A stretch of DNA of 64,000 bases, from assembly GCA_018457135.1 (NCBI GenBank), contig JAGGDU010000007.1:1-64000 (forward strand), written 5' to 3'. Below are positions 51,471-60,441 of this stretch, in pieces; positions within the stretch are counted from its first letter, which is position 1; every line of letters starts with the position of its first letter. Below the pieces are notes generated by a model that saw only the letters and a list, made by a program, of their open reading frames with translations, did no database searches and was not told the origin of the DNA. This stretch comes from Trichodesmium erythraeum GBRTRLIN201. Its GTDB lineage: Bacteria; Cyanobacteriota; Cyanobacteriia; Cyanobacteriales; Microcoleaceae. Position numbers and translations under genes: made by a program.

Positions 51471-54400
51471 ATGAATTATCAAGGTATTTCTACTTTAATA
51501 TCTCCTTCTACCTCTCACATACAGCAAGCAAATTGGTTTCTGTATAAGTTCAACCCAACGGGTCTAGCAGATAAAATATCTATAGCAATTCAGATGGTAA
51601 ATTCTGTAGATATTCCAACTGTTAAAAATACACTACAAATATTAATGAAACGTCATTCTATTCTCCGTAGTGTATATTCTGAAAAAGATGGAAATATTAT
51701 TTCCCAGATTCGGGAAAATGTGGAGATTGACTGGGAAAAAATAGATGCTTATTCCTGGAATAATATCGAATTAAATGAACAATTGTCCGCTCGAATGAGG
51801 CTTCCTTTTAATCTGGAAACTGGTGGAGTATTTCGTGCTTGTTTATTTTGTATTTCGGCAACAGAAAATATTTTATTGTTGACTCTGCATCAAATAGCAG
51901 GCGATCGCTATTCCATATCAATATTAGTGGATGAATTTGTAACTATTTACGAGTCAAAAATTAATAATACTAACTCAAATTTAATCCCAATAAATACGAA
52001 TTATGTTAATTATATCAATGAAGAATTAGAATTTATAAATAGTTCAGAAGGAAAACAAATTGGTGATTATTGGCAGGAAAAGTTAGGGGGTGAATTACCC
52101 ATCCTAGAATTACCAACAAATTTTTCTCGCCCGAGTATTAGAACTTATAATGGTACTGCTCTAAAGTCAACTATAAACTTCCAATTAAATCAGAAAATTC
52201 AACAACTCGCAAAAACACTAGAAGTCAAAAAGGAAGAGATAATATTAGCAGTATTTAAAGTTCTACTTTACCGCTACACAGGAGAAGAAGATATTCTGGT
52301 TGGTTTATTACAAAGCCGAGAAAATCAACCATTATTTGAACAAGTAGTTGGCAATTTTACTAATATTACAGTTCTCAGAAATTTAATCTCAGGAAACATT
52401 AAGTTTACAGATTTTTTGAATCAAGTTAGCAAAAATATATTTGAAGTTGAGAATTATCAAAATTACCCTTATTCTTTGCTTATAAAACAATTAAAATCTG
52501 CTAATTTGAGTCACTATCCAATCTGTCAGGTTGCTTTTAGTTATCATAAATTTCATAAATTATTTGAGGCAAAAGAACTAGAATTAGAATATTATGAACT
52601 TCCACAACAAAAAGTAGACTTTGAACTAAATTTAGAAATCATAGAATTACCTGAATCTCTGTTAGCTAACTTTAAATATAATAGTGATGTATTAGAGGCT
52701 CAAACTGTTGCTCAAATTGCCGAACATTTCCAGAATTTACTAACAGCAGTTGTCGAAAATCCTGAGACACCAGTGGGTAAATTATCAATGCTGAGTGAAA
52801 GGGAAAAACAGAAAATATTAATAGCATGGAATGAAACAAAAACAGATTATCCTCAAGACATATCTATTCATCAGTTATTTGAGAGTCAAGTAGAGAAAAC
52901 CCCAGATGCAATAGCAGTAGTTTTTGAGTCAGAAAAGCTGACTTACTCCGAGTTAAATAATAAAGCAAATCAACTCGCTCACTATTTACAAAAATTGGGA
53001 GTAAAACCAAAAGCACACTTAGGCATTTGTGTGGAACGATCTCTCTCAATGGTTATCGGTATATTAGGAATTCTCAAAGCAGGAGCAGCTTATGTCCCCC
53101 TAGATTCTAGCTACCCCTCAGAACGTTTGGCTTATATGATTTCTGATGCACAAGTGTCAGTGTTACTCACCCAGGAATCATTATTGACATCCTTGCCTAA
53201 ACATCAAGCACAAGTTGTTTGTTTAGATAGAGACTGGAAAGGGATCAAGGAATTTTCTACCGTAAATTTGAGCAGTGGAGTCACCCCAGAAAATCTAGGT
53301 TACATCATCTATACCTCGGGTTCCACAGGTAAACCCAAGGGAGTTGCCATGAGTCAACGCGCTTTAGTTAACTTGATTATGTGGCAGCAAGAAGAAGCAA
53401 CTGTAGGTCAAGGGGCCAAAACATTACAGTTTACTCCTATTAGTTTTGACGTATCCTTCCAAGAAATTTTTTCAACCTGGTATTCAGGAGGCACTCTGGT
53501 TTTAGTTTCTCAAGAAGTAAGACGTGATAGTTTTGCTTTGATGGCATTCATGGTTGAGAGTCAGATAGAGAGAATATTTCTTCCTTTTGTAGCTTTACAG
53601 CAGTTAGCTACAGTTGCTCCTCAATGTCAAGTTTTACCCCCATTCTGTGAAATTGTGACAGCAGGAGAACAATTGCAGGTTACTCCAGACCTAGTGGCAT
53701 TAATGAACCGACTTCCTAACTGTAAAGTCCAAAATCAATATGGACCCTCAGAAAGCCATGTTGTTTCTGCTTACACTTTACAGGGCGCTGCTACGAATTG
53801 GCCAAAACTACCTCCTATTGGTCGTCCTATTGCTAACAATCAACTTTATATTTTCAACACAGATTTACAGCCAATTCCCATCGGCGTTTCTGGAGAACTG
53901 TATATTGGTGGAGTCGGTGTGGCCAATGGTTATCTTAACCGCCCAGACTTAACTGTAGAAAAATTTATTACTATAGAAGGGAACAAGGAACAGGGAATAG
54001 GGAACAGGTTGTATAAAACTGGAGATTTAGCTCGTTATCTATCTGATGGGAACATCGAGTTTTTAGGTCGCATTGATAACCAAGTGAAAATTAGGGGTTT
54101 CCGCATAGAAATTGGAGAAATTGAAACTACTCTCAGTCAACACCCTATAGTCAAAGAAACGGTAGTATTATTGAGAGAAGATAAACCTGGTAATAAACTT
54201 TTAGTCGCGTATATTGTGCCTGAAACTGAAGGTGCTCAGAATGTTGTCCCCCAATTAAAACAATATCTGAAAGAAAAATTGGCGGAATATATGGTGCCTT
54301 CAGCTTTTGTGGTGTTGTCGAAACTACCCTTAACTCCCAGTGGGAAAGTTAACCGTCGCGCTCTACCTGCACCTGATATTTCTAGTTTTAGTCAGAGCGA

Positions 54401-55466
54401 TAATTTTGTGGCTCCGCGCGATCGCATAGAGCAACAATTAGCACAAATGTGGTCAGAAATTCTAAATATTCATCCAGTAGGAGTTAAAAGTAATTTCTTT
54501 GAATTAGGAGGCCATTCTCTCTTAGCAATTAATTTAATGGCCAAAATCCAGGAGAGCTTTGGCCAACAACTACCTTTATCTACTCTATTCACCAACCGGA
54601 CAATTGAAGATTTAGGCCGTTTAATTCGAGGAGAAAGTCAAGTTAGTTCTTCTTCTATAGTTCCCCTGCAAACTCAGGGAAATAAACAACCATTTTTTTG
54701 CATACATCCTGCCGGAGGTCATGTATTTTATTATCATGATTTATCCCATTATTTGGGGAATAATCAACCATTTTATGGGATACAAGCACAGGGATTTAAT
54801 GAAGGGGAAAAAATCTTCACAAATGTGGAAGATATGGCTGAATTTTATGTCCAAACTCTACTAGAATTTCAACCAGATGGTCCTTATCAAATTGGCGGTT
54901 GGTCTTTTGGAGGAGTTGTTGCTTTTGAGATGGGACAGCAGTTACTTCAGCAAGGTAAAGAAGTTAGCTTATTGGCTTTGTTAGACCCTTGGGTTCCCAT
55001 TTTATTAGACCCTAATAAAAAAATTGATAATTTGTATATGAAGGGTGTATTAAGTCGCTACTTTGGAGGTATGTTTGGTATAACTGATTTAGTTACCGAA
55101 GATGAATTATTAGGTTTAAAATCAGAAGAACAAATAGAGTTTATAATTGATAAGGCAGAGAAATTAAAGTTATTTCCCAAGGAAGCTACTCGGGAACAAA
55201 ACCGACGCTTTATTGATGTAATAATTGGCACTTTGAAGGCAACTTATACTTATAAACGTCATCCTTATCCAGGAAAAGTAACGGTTTTTCGGGCGCAAGA
55301 AAAGCATCCCCATGGCATAGATCCCCAATTAGTCTGGGTAGAAATGTATGCTATTTTAGATGTAGCTGATATAGAGGTAGTTATGGTTCCTGGTAATCAT
55401 TTTACATTTATAAAAGAATCAAATAATAAAGTATTAGCAGAATGTTTGAGTGAGCATTTAAAGTAG
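51471..55466 (+). CDS. NRPS with C-A-T-TE domains, MysE-like position
   Basis: A 1331-residue nonribosomal peptide synthetase module. Condensation domain at about 1-440: its catalytic motif, normally HHxxxDG, reads H140-Q-I-A-G-D145-R, so the second His is lost. Adenylation domain at about 465-965: A3 YIIYTSGSTGKPKG from Y611, A5 YGPSESHVV, A7 YKTGDLARYL, A10 K959. Pocket residues by alignment to GrsA read D660 V661 Q664 F703 V729 A731 Q756 V764 V765 K959, close to proline codes (DVQ-F-I/V-A-H-V-V-K). Thiolation domain with GGHS, Ser1016; thioesterase with GWSFGG Ser1145, probable Asp1172 and His1310. MysE in Anabaena is A-T-TE and activates serine. Here the substrate may differ. Confidence 0.9.
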   Translation: MNYQGISTLISPSTSHIQQANWFLYKFNPTGLADKISIAIQMVNSVDIPTVKNTLQILMKRHSILRSVYSEKDGNIISQIRENVEIDWEKIDAYSWNNIELNEQLSARMRLPFNLETGGVFRACLFCISATENILLLTLHQIAGDRYSISILVDEFVTIYESKINNTNSNLIPINTNYVNYINEELEFINSSEGKQIGDYWQEKLGGELPILELPTNFSRPSIRTYNGTALKSTINFQLNQKIQQLAKTLEVKKEEIILAVFKVLLYRYTGEEDILVGLLQSRENQPLFEQVVGNFTNITVLRNLISGNIKFTDFLNQVSKNIFEVENYQNYPYSLLIKQLKSANLSHYPICQVAFSYHKFHKLFEAKELELEYYELPQQKVDFELNLEIIELPESLLANFKYNSDVLEAQTVAQIAEHFQNLLTAVVENPETPVGKLSMLSEREKQKILIAWNETKTDYPQDISIHQLFESQVEKTPDAIAVVFESEKLTYSELNNKANQLAHYLQKLGVKPKAHLGICVERSLSMVIGILGILKAGAAYVPLDSSYPSERLAYMISDAQVSVLLTQESLLTSLPKHQAQVVCLDRDWKGIKEFSTVNLSSGVTPENLGYIIYTSGSTGKPKGVAMSQRALVNLIMWQQEEATVGQGAKTLQFTPISFDVSFQEIFSTWYSGGTLVLVSQEVRRDSFALMAFMVESQIERIFLPFVALQQLATVAPQCQVLPPFCEIVTAGEQLQVTPDLVALMNRLPNCKVQNQYGPSESHVVSAYTLQGAATNWPKLPPIGRPIANNQLYIFNTDLQPIPIGVSGELYIGGVGVANGYLNRPDLTVEKFITIEGNKEQGIGNRLYKTGDLARYLSDGNIEFLGRIDNQVKIRGFRIEIGEIETTLSQHPIVKETVVLLREDKPGNKLLVAYIVPETEGAQNVVPQLKQYLKEKLAEYMVPSAFVVLSKLPLTPSGKVNRRALPAPDISSFSQSDNFVAPRDRIEQQLAQMWSEILNIHPVGVKSNFFELGGHSLLAINLMAKIQESFGQQLPLSTLFTNRTIEDLGRLIRGESQVSSSSIVPLQTQGNKQPFFCIHPAGGHVFYYHDLSHYLGNNQPFYGIQAQGFNEGEKIFTNVEDMAEFYVQTLLEFQPDGPYQIGGWSFGGVVAFEMGQQLLQQGKEVSLLALLDPWVPILLDPNKKIDNLYMKGVLSRYFGGMFGITDLVTEDELLGLKSEEQIEFIIDKAEKLKLFPKEATREQNRRFIDVIIGTLKATYTYKRHPYPGKVTVFRAQEKHPHGIDPQLVWVEMYAILDVADIEVVMVPGNHFTFIKESNNKVLAECLSEHLK

Positions 55467-55782
55467 GCAAGCATTTCCTACGGAATGCTGGCAAACAGTA
55501 GTCAGCTATCAGCTAGCCTCCTGGGTCGGAACTTCCTCCAGGTCGGGATTAGTTCTTAATTCATTATCACAGTTCCAGGAGGAATTAGTCTCCAAAAAGT
55601 GAAATCTGAATGAAATTGGTCGCGACTTTAACCTTACTATTTTATTACCTTCAAAAGTTGAAGACTTATTAAAGTAGTAAAATTATGTCCGGTTTAATAA
55701 TTAGATTTTCGTGGATGTTGGCATAAGGCAGAAGTTTTTTTGCCATTCTTTTAACTGATAACTGATAACTGAATAAGAAATT
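55467..55782. other. Intergenic after the NRPS gene
   Basis: 316 bp, no gene. It starts with a palindrome agcatttcctacggaatgct (about 55470-55489), a relative of those near 28416 and 30483, possibly acting as a transcript-end hairpin although no T-run follows. A tatgtccggt motif lies near 55685. Confidence 0.5.
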
Positions 55783-56353
55783 ATGCCTGACAGTAAATTC
55801 ACCTTAGATGAACTTCAACAAAAATTCAATATAATATTGACAGGCAACAAAGGAAAATTTAACAACTTACCAGAAGTTGCTCCTAGTCAATTTATTCTTG
55901 AAGCCTTAGATGAATATTTACCCTTAGCAGTGGCAATTGGTTCTGAAAAAGCTCGTTCTGAATTAATAGTTGCACCAATCTTAGTGGCAATTAAAAAACA
56001 TTTAAACAAACAGATAAGTTTATTTTCTGGCATTGAGTTTAATGTTGACATAGAACTTGGATTAAATAGTTTTGGCGATTTTATTATTAGCAATTCAACC
56101 CAACAATTTTTCATAGAATCGCCAGTTATTGTCTTAGTAGAAGCTAAAAACAATAATCTCAAATCTGGTTTGGCTCAATGCATGGCAGAAATGGTTGCTG
56201 CTCAAATTTTCAACCAACGTCAAGATAACGAGGAATGAAAAAATTTATGGAGTTATTACTACTGGAACTGTTTGGCAATTTTTAGAGTTAGAAGGTGAAG
56301 CAGTAGTATTAGATTTACAGGAATATTCTGTTGAAAACTTACCAAAAATTTGA
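55783..56353 (+). pseudogene. Frameshifted PD-(D/E)XK-like nuclease-fold hypothetical gene
   Basis: The open part (55783-56238, 151 codons) contains a GD ... ExK pattern: FGDFIIS followed by VIVLVEAKNNNLKSGLAQCM. This is the core of PD-(D/E)XK-type folds seen in a cyanobacterial family of unknown function. After QDNEE a single extra base near 56236 shifts the frame. In the next frame the family continues as EKIYGVITTGTVWQFLELEG and VVLDLQEYSVENLPKI before a stop at 56351. One indel therefore separates it from a gene about 190 codons long. It is unrelated to the MAA genes around it. Confidence 0.7.
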
Positions 56354-56385
56354 GGAATATTGACCAGTTTTGTTAGTTAGTAATT

Positions 56386-56775
56386 ATGAAATTAGAAACA
56401 ATTAGTCAAACTCAACCTACCGAGTCTAAATTATGAGTATTGTACCAGGAAAGTTCTTAACTCTTGAACCTGAAAAGCTAGCAGTGAAATTTGCCTGTCG
56501 TGTTAATATCATACCAGATAGGGAAAAATCTGTGATGCAGGGAAGCGGGCACACATATCTTTAGGCTGTCGCGAATTCTTCCTGTATGATTTTCGAGTAC
56601 ATGCTGAAAACAATAAGCCATGTATGTTGAAGACACTTTTGCTTAGTTTTTTCAGCAAAATAGGCATGATTTCCCCAATGTTCCAGAGGATAGTCAAAGT
56701 TTGTCGGAACTAGCATTAGATTTATGGTGTGTTGCCGCATTGCGACAAACTCATGTGTCTAGTAGTATAAATTTC
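56386..56775 (+). pseudogene. Third mysD copy, internally deleted and broken
   Basis: It starts MKLETISQTQPTESKL then stop, matching the MysD N-terminus MKLEEINQNQ. After a large internal deletion a second frame gives CDAGKRAHISLGCREFFLYD, FRVHAENNKP and KIGMISPMF, and another gives DLWCVAAL, matching the MysD C-terminus (NAHIALGCRDYSLYDFRVHA ... LELWSAAA). It is clearly non-functional and more diverged than the two intact copies. Confidence 0.85.
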
Positions 56776-57147
56776 AGTACATTCAATCATATCAATGACT
56801 TAAGTAATTAAGTAGAATTAATTGCACATACTTTACTATAATAATATTAAATAGTTATGCATAATTAATTACACATACTTTTCATATCAGAGGTATATAT
56901 TATATATGAAAACTAGGTAGTTAGTTGTGCATAAGCAGTTACTATAGAATAGTTTTAAATAGCTTAATAGATTGTTATTTAGGTTTTAATAATATAAATT
57001 AAATATGTTATTTAACAAAAAAAAATCAATAATAGAATATTATCTCATTTTTTTTACTTGGGATTAGCAATCTAAAAATAGTGATTAATATTACAAAAAA
57101 AAAGACTAAGCTGCTGTTTAAAACATTCAAATATTTAGAGGTTAATT
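56776..57147. other. AT-rich spacer before the second methyltransferase
   Basis: Very AT-rich, with short repeats (attaattgcacatacttt and related around 56815-56885). No gene. It presumably carries the promoter of the methyltransferase gene. Confidence 0.5.
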
Positions 57148-58185
57148 ATGTTAGGAAAAGCATCAGAATCTAAGAAAAAAATTTACCAAATAATCTACGG
57201 TTACTGGCAAAGTCAGTGCGTTTATACTGCCACAAATTTAGGTATCCCAAATTTACTACATTATGGACCGCAAACTGTTGAAATAATAGCAGAAAAAACT
57301 GGAACAAAATCAGAAAAACTTTATGTTGTACTGCGTGCTTTAGCTCATTTAGGAATATTTGTAGAAAAGCCAGGCCGTGTTTTTGCTGCTACAGAATTAT
57401 CAGAACTTTTAATGACAGATGATTCCCCATCTATAGGTCATTTTTTAATGCACATTACAGAGCCCAATATGTGGGATAGTTGGCGAGAATTAGAAAGTGG
57501 TTTAAAGACTGGAGAAGTACCTTTTAAAATAGCTAAAGGACAGGATTTTTACACTTCTTATATGACAGAAAATCCTCAGAGCAAGAATTTGTTTAATAAT
57601 GCTATGAGTTTCTTAACTGCTGAAGCTGTCGATCCATTATTTGAAGTTTATAATTTTAGTCGTTTTAAAACAGTGATGGATATAGGAGGAAATCAAGGAA
57701 CATTAATCGCTAATATTGTTAAAAAGTTTGGTTGTCAAGGAATTTTATTTGATTTACCCCATGAGGTAGAAACTGCTCCTAATAATATCTCTAAATATGG
57801 AGTTCTTGACTCAGTAAAAATCATAGGTGGTAGTGCTTTAGAATCTTTACCAAAGGGTGCTGATGCGATTATAATGAAGTATTTTTTATCAGTATTTAAT
57901 CAGGAAGATTCAATTAAAGTGTTGACTAACTGTCGGGAAGCTCTCCCTCAAGATGGTAGGGTAATACTTTTACAAACTTTAGTTCCTTCTTTGGGAGCGC
58001 CTGTAGAATATCCCGATGGCACAATACCTGCTTTGGCAGCAGTGCAAATGATGATTACTAACCCAGGGGGATACTGGCGCACAGAGGAGGAATACAAAAA
58101 TTTGTTTGCAGCTAGCGGTTTTAAACTAGAACAAGTGGTTTATACTGGTACCAGTCTTACGGTTATGGAGTTTAGTCCCTGTTAA
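57148..58185 (+). CDS. O-methyltransferase-family protein with atypical active site
   Basis: 345 residues of the plant-type/HIOMT O-methyltransferase family. Residues about 1-100 form the dimerisation winged helix (YQIIYGYWQSQCVYTATNLG, LYVVLRALAHLGIF). The SAM domain has motif I VMDIGGNQGTLIANIVKKFG, ILFDLPHEVE and VKIIGGSALESLPKGADAI. In the usual catalytic segment (KWxLHDWxDE) this protein has KYFLSVFNQED, so the catalytic His is replaced by Ser and the Trp by Phe. It may methylate a nitrogen or a very acidic oxygen, or act differently. It is the last gene of the co-directional block after the mys genes. RBS AGAGG precedes it. Confidence 0.85.
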   Translation: MLGKASESKKKIYQIIYGYWQSQCVYTATNLGIPNLLHYGPQTVEIIAEKTGTKSEKLYVVLRALAHLGIFVEKPGRVFAATELSELLMTDDSPSIGHFLMHITEPNMWDSWRELESGLKTGEVPFKIAKGQDFYTSYMTENPQSKNLFNNAMSFLTAEAVDPLFEVYNFSRFKTVMDIGGNQGTLIANIVKKFGCQGILFDLPHEVETAPNNISKYGVLDSVKIIGGSALESLPKGADAIIMKYFLSVFNQEDSIKVLTNCREALPQDGRVILLQTLVPSLGAPVEYPDGTIPALAAVQMMITNPGGYWRTEEEYKNLFAASGFKLEQVVYTGTSLTVMEFSPC

Positions 58186-58792
58186 AGTAGCACTCAGTGG
58201 TATAGTTGCAGTCAGTAGGGACGAGTAGACAGTAATGGTAAGTTTGCAGCGCGGACTAAATTTGAGAACGGTGAGAATTTACTGATAATAATAGCGACTG
58301 TTATAAATTCCTACTAGGGTGTCTAGACTAAAATTATGAGTAATTTTAGTGCTGGCTTTCCTTAAGATATTTTCTACTACCCTTCTCCTTCCATAAAAGG
58401 GGAGAGCTTCTCTCCCTTGGATCTGTCTCTTTGAAAGCTATGCTTTATAAATATTTTTACTTAACATATAAAACTTGACAAATTCTTGACAAAAGCTAAA
58501 AAGTAAAATGTTACTTTTAAAGTTAGTAAATTTTTGAACAAGGGAATACTCCTACCCAACAAAGAACTAAAAGCTATCAAAATAAAGAGCTGGTCGTAAA
58601 TTAAGCGACATTAAAAAATGGACATCTTTGTTTTTACAGTGCTGAGAGCAAGCAGGCTTCGAGCCTCCAAAAAGCATCTTGTCGTCAAACAGCAAGACAA
58701 TACCCGCAACAGCCGTCACTTTTATCAGTGATGCTATACAAATTCAACAAAGTACATAGTTTTGAGTAAGTTAAATGTTGCACCCGCTACTA
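58186..58792. other. Intergenic with a repeated block
   Basis: No gene. At about 58310-58335 the sequence ctactagggtgtctagacta resembles the block at 39551 in the mysA-mysB spacer; both are followed by ccttctcc/ggagag-type inverted stretches. Confidence 0.5.
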
Positions 58793-59140
58793 CTTAACTT
58801 GACATCCTCCCAGACAGTTAAGCTCAGGGAGACTTCTAAGGAGGGTGAGCTTCTTCGGTGAGTTGACGTTTTGTTAGCGCAAAGATCCATGCAGGTCACT
58901 GCACCCACCCCAAGCAAGCCCCAAGAGGGGTGGCTAAAGAAGAACTAAGATCACGTCTGAAGAATTATTTATAGTGATCCAACAAAACCTTCGGATGCTC
59001 TCTATCTTCTCAATTTATATAGAAACCGAAAAGGTTTTTGAATAAAAATAGTTAAGAGTTGGCTCCCCATGGCGAACCGCCAGAGTCGCATGAAGTTAAG
59101 TGTGAAGATCGTCAAAATTGTCATGCACTATATATAGTGT
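58793..59140. ncRNA. Structured RNA-like block beside an IS605-type end
   Basis: About 345 bases with many mutually compatible stems and no coding frame: cttaact/agttaag (58793-58799 with 58816-58822), tgcag-gtca-ctgca (58890-58903), ccacccc/ggggtgg (58905-58911 with 58927-58933), gatcac/gtgatc (58949-58954 with 58974-58979), aaaaccttcgg/ccgaaaaggtttt (58984-58994 with 59026-59038, two-base bulge) enclosing tctat/ataga, tggcg-aac-cgcca (59070-59082), and cactatatatagtg (about 59126-59139). The start ttgacatcctccc (from 58799) resembles IS200/IS605 element ends. Strand is undecided. It could be a transposon-encoded guide-type RNA, a HEARO-like RNA or just a non-autonomous element. Confidence 0.5.
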
Positions 59141-59562
59141 ATTTGTATAAGTCCTGACATAGTTTTCTATCATTACCGCAAGTAAACATTTATGCAAGGT
59201 AATTCAATTGCACTGGGTCATTTTTTCATTAATTTATATCCCTTGATACAAGTATTTAATCCCCACTTATAAGCATGACGTTAGCGAAGCTGTTCATCAG
59301 CAAACCACTCCTGCGTATTTGGCAAGTATTGTTTTTTGGTAATTGTTAATTTTTAACTTGGTCTTAATTAATTTCATTTTGACTGGTAAGCCATAGAAAA
59401 AAAAGTCTTTAGATAATTATTAAAGATGATTAAAATATATGACAGCATATAATCAGTAGATTTGTAAAATTTCTTAATAATTGGATAACTTAGTCCAATT
59501 ATTCGGCTTTAGTAGTTAGCCCCACCTCTAACTATACAATAACTATTCAACCGGATTTGATA
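59141..59562. other. Intergenic, no gene recognised
   Basis: AT-rich spacer between the structured block and the kinase gene; nothing assignable on either strand. Confidence 0.5.
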
Positions 59563-60441
59563 TTAGACCCAATTTTTTGCTAAAAGTTGCTGAATCATTA
59601 TTTCTGCTTGAGAAGCATAACCACCACCAAATAAATTAAAATGATTCAATATATGATATAGATTATAAAGGGCTTTGCGGTGTTTGTAACCGTTATCTAA
59701 AGGCCAAGCTTCATTATAACCACGATAAAAAGCAGTAGGAAAACCACCAAACAATTCTGTCATCGCCAGATCAACTTCGCGATCGCCCCAATAAGTTGCC
59801 GGATCAAAAATTATCGGTTCCCCATCCACTGTAAATGAAGCATTTCCACCCCACAAGTCACCATGAACTAGAGAAGGTTGTGGTTGATGACCTGCTAATA
59901 ATTCTGGAATAATTTTCAGCAGGCGATCACCACCACTAAAACTAACACCCCTACCCTTTGCTAACTTAAGCTGATAACCAATGCGATGTTGTACCCAAAA
60001 TTCTGCCCAGTCTCCACACCAGCTATTAATCTGAGGTGTAGAACCAATAGTATTATTATGAGCCCAACCAAATTCGCTCTTTCCTTGATGACGGTGCAAA
60101 GCAGCTAAGTTCTGCCCCATATTTTCCCAAGATTTATCGTTACCGCGATCGCCTAACTCTAACCATTCCAATACTATATAACAATTATTTCCTTCTGTTC
60201 CATAACAAAAAGGTTTAGGAACTCGAATAGTCTGAGTTTCCCACATTTCCTCTAACCCTAATGCTTCTGCTCGAAACATTTCCACTAGGGAAGCTTGATT
60301 AATTTTGACAAAATAGCTACGAGTGCCATCAGTCAGTTTATAAGCAGTATTGATGCAACCTCCTCCAACTAAACAATGGTCAGTAACTTCAAAATTTTCG
60401 ACCGTTACTTGCGTGATATGTTCAGCGATTTTTTTCCACAT
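59563..60441 (-). CDS. Fructosamine/ketosamine-3-kinase family protein
   Basis: 292 residues, protein-kinase-like fold that phosphorylates the 3-hydroxyl of fructosamine/ribulosamine adducts on proteins, leading to deglycation. Marks: the VGGGCINTAYKLTDG glycine loop, YFVKIN lysine, the catalytic loop PSLVHGDLWGGNASF (about residues 185-200) and the metal-binding EPIIFDPATYWGDREVDLAM. C-terminal YNLYHILNHFNLFGGGYASQ is characteristic. Single gene; no obvious functional link to the MAA genes, although both are encoded close together. Confidence 0.9.
   Translation of the reverse strand: MWKKIAEHITQVTVENFEVTDHCLVGGGCINTAYKLTDGTRSYFVKINQASLVEMFRAEALGLEEMWETQTIRVPKPFCYGTEGNNCYIVLEWLELGDRGNDKSWENMGQNLAALHRHQGKSEFGWAHNNTIGSTPQINSWCGDWAEFWVQHRIGYQLKLAKGRGVSFSGGDRLLKIIPELLAGHQPQPSLVHGDLWGGNASFTVDGEPIIFDPATYWGDREVDLAMTELFGGFPTAFYRGYNEAWPLDNGYKHRKALYNLYHILNHFNLFGGGYASQAEIMIQQLLAKNWV

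Noticed and set aside
58793-59140. Group II intron
   Set aside because: No 5' GUGYG-type boundary, no recognisable domain V hairpin and no maturase.
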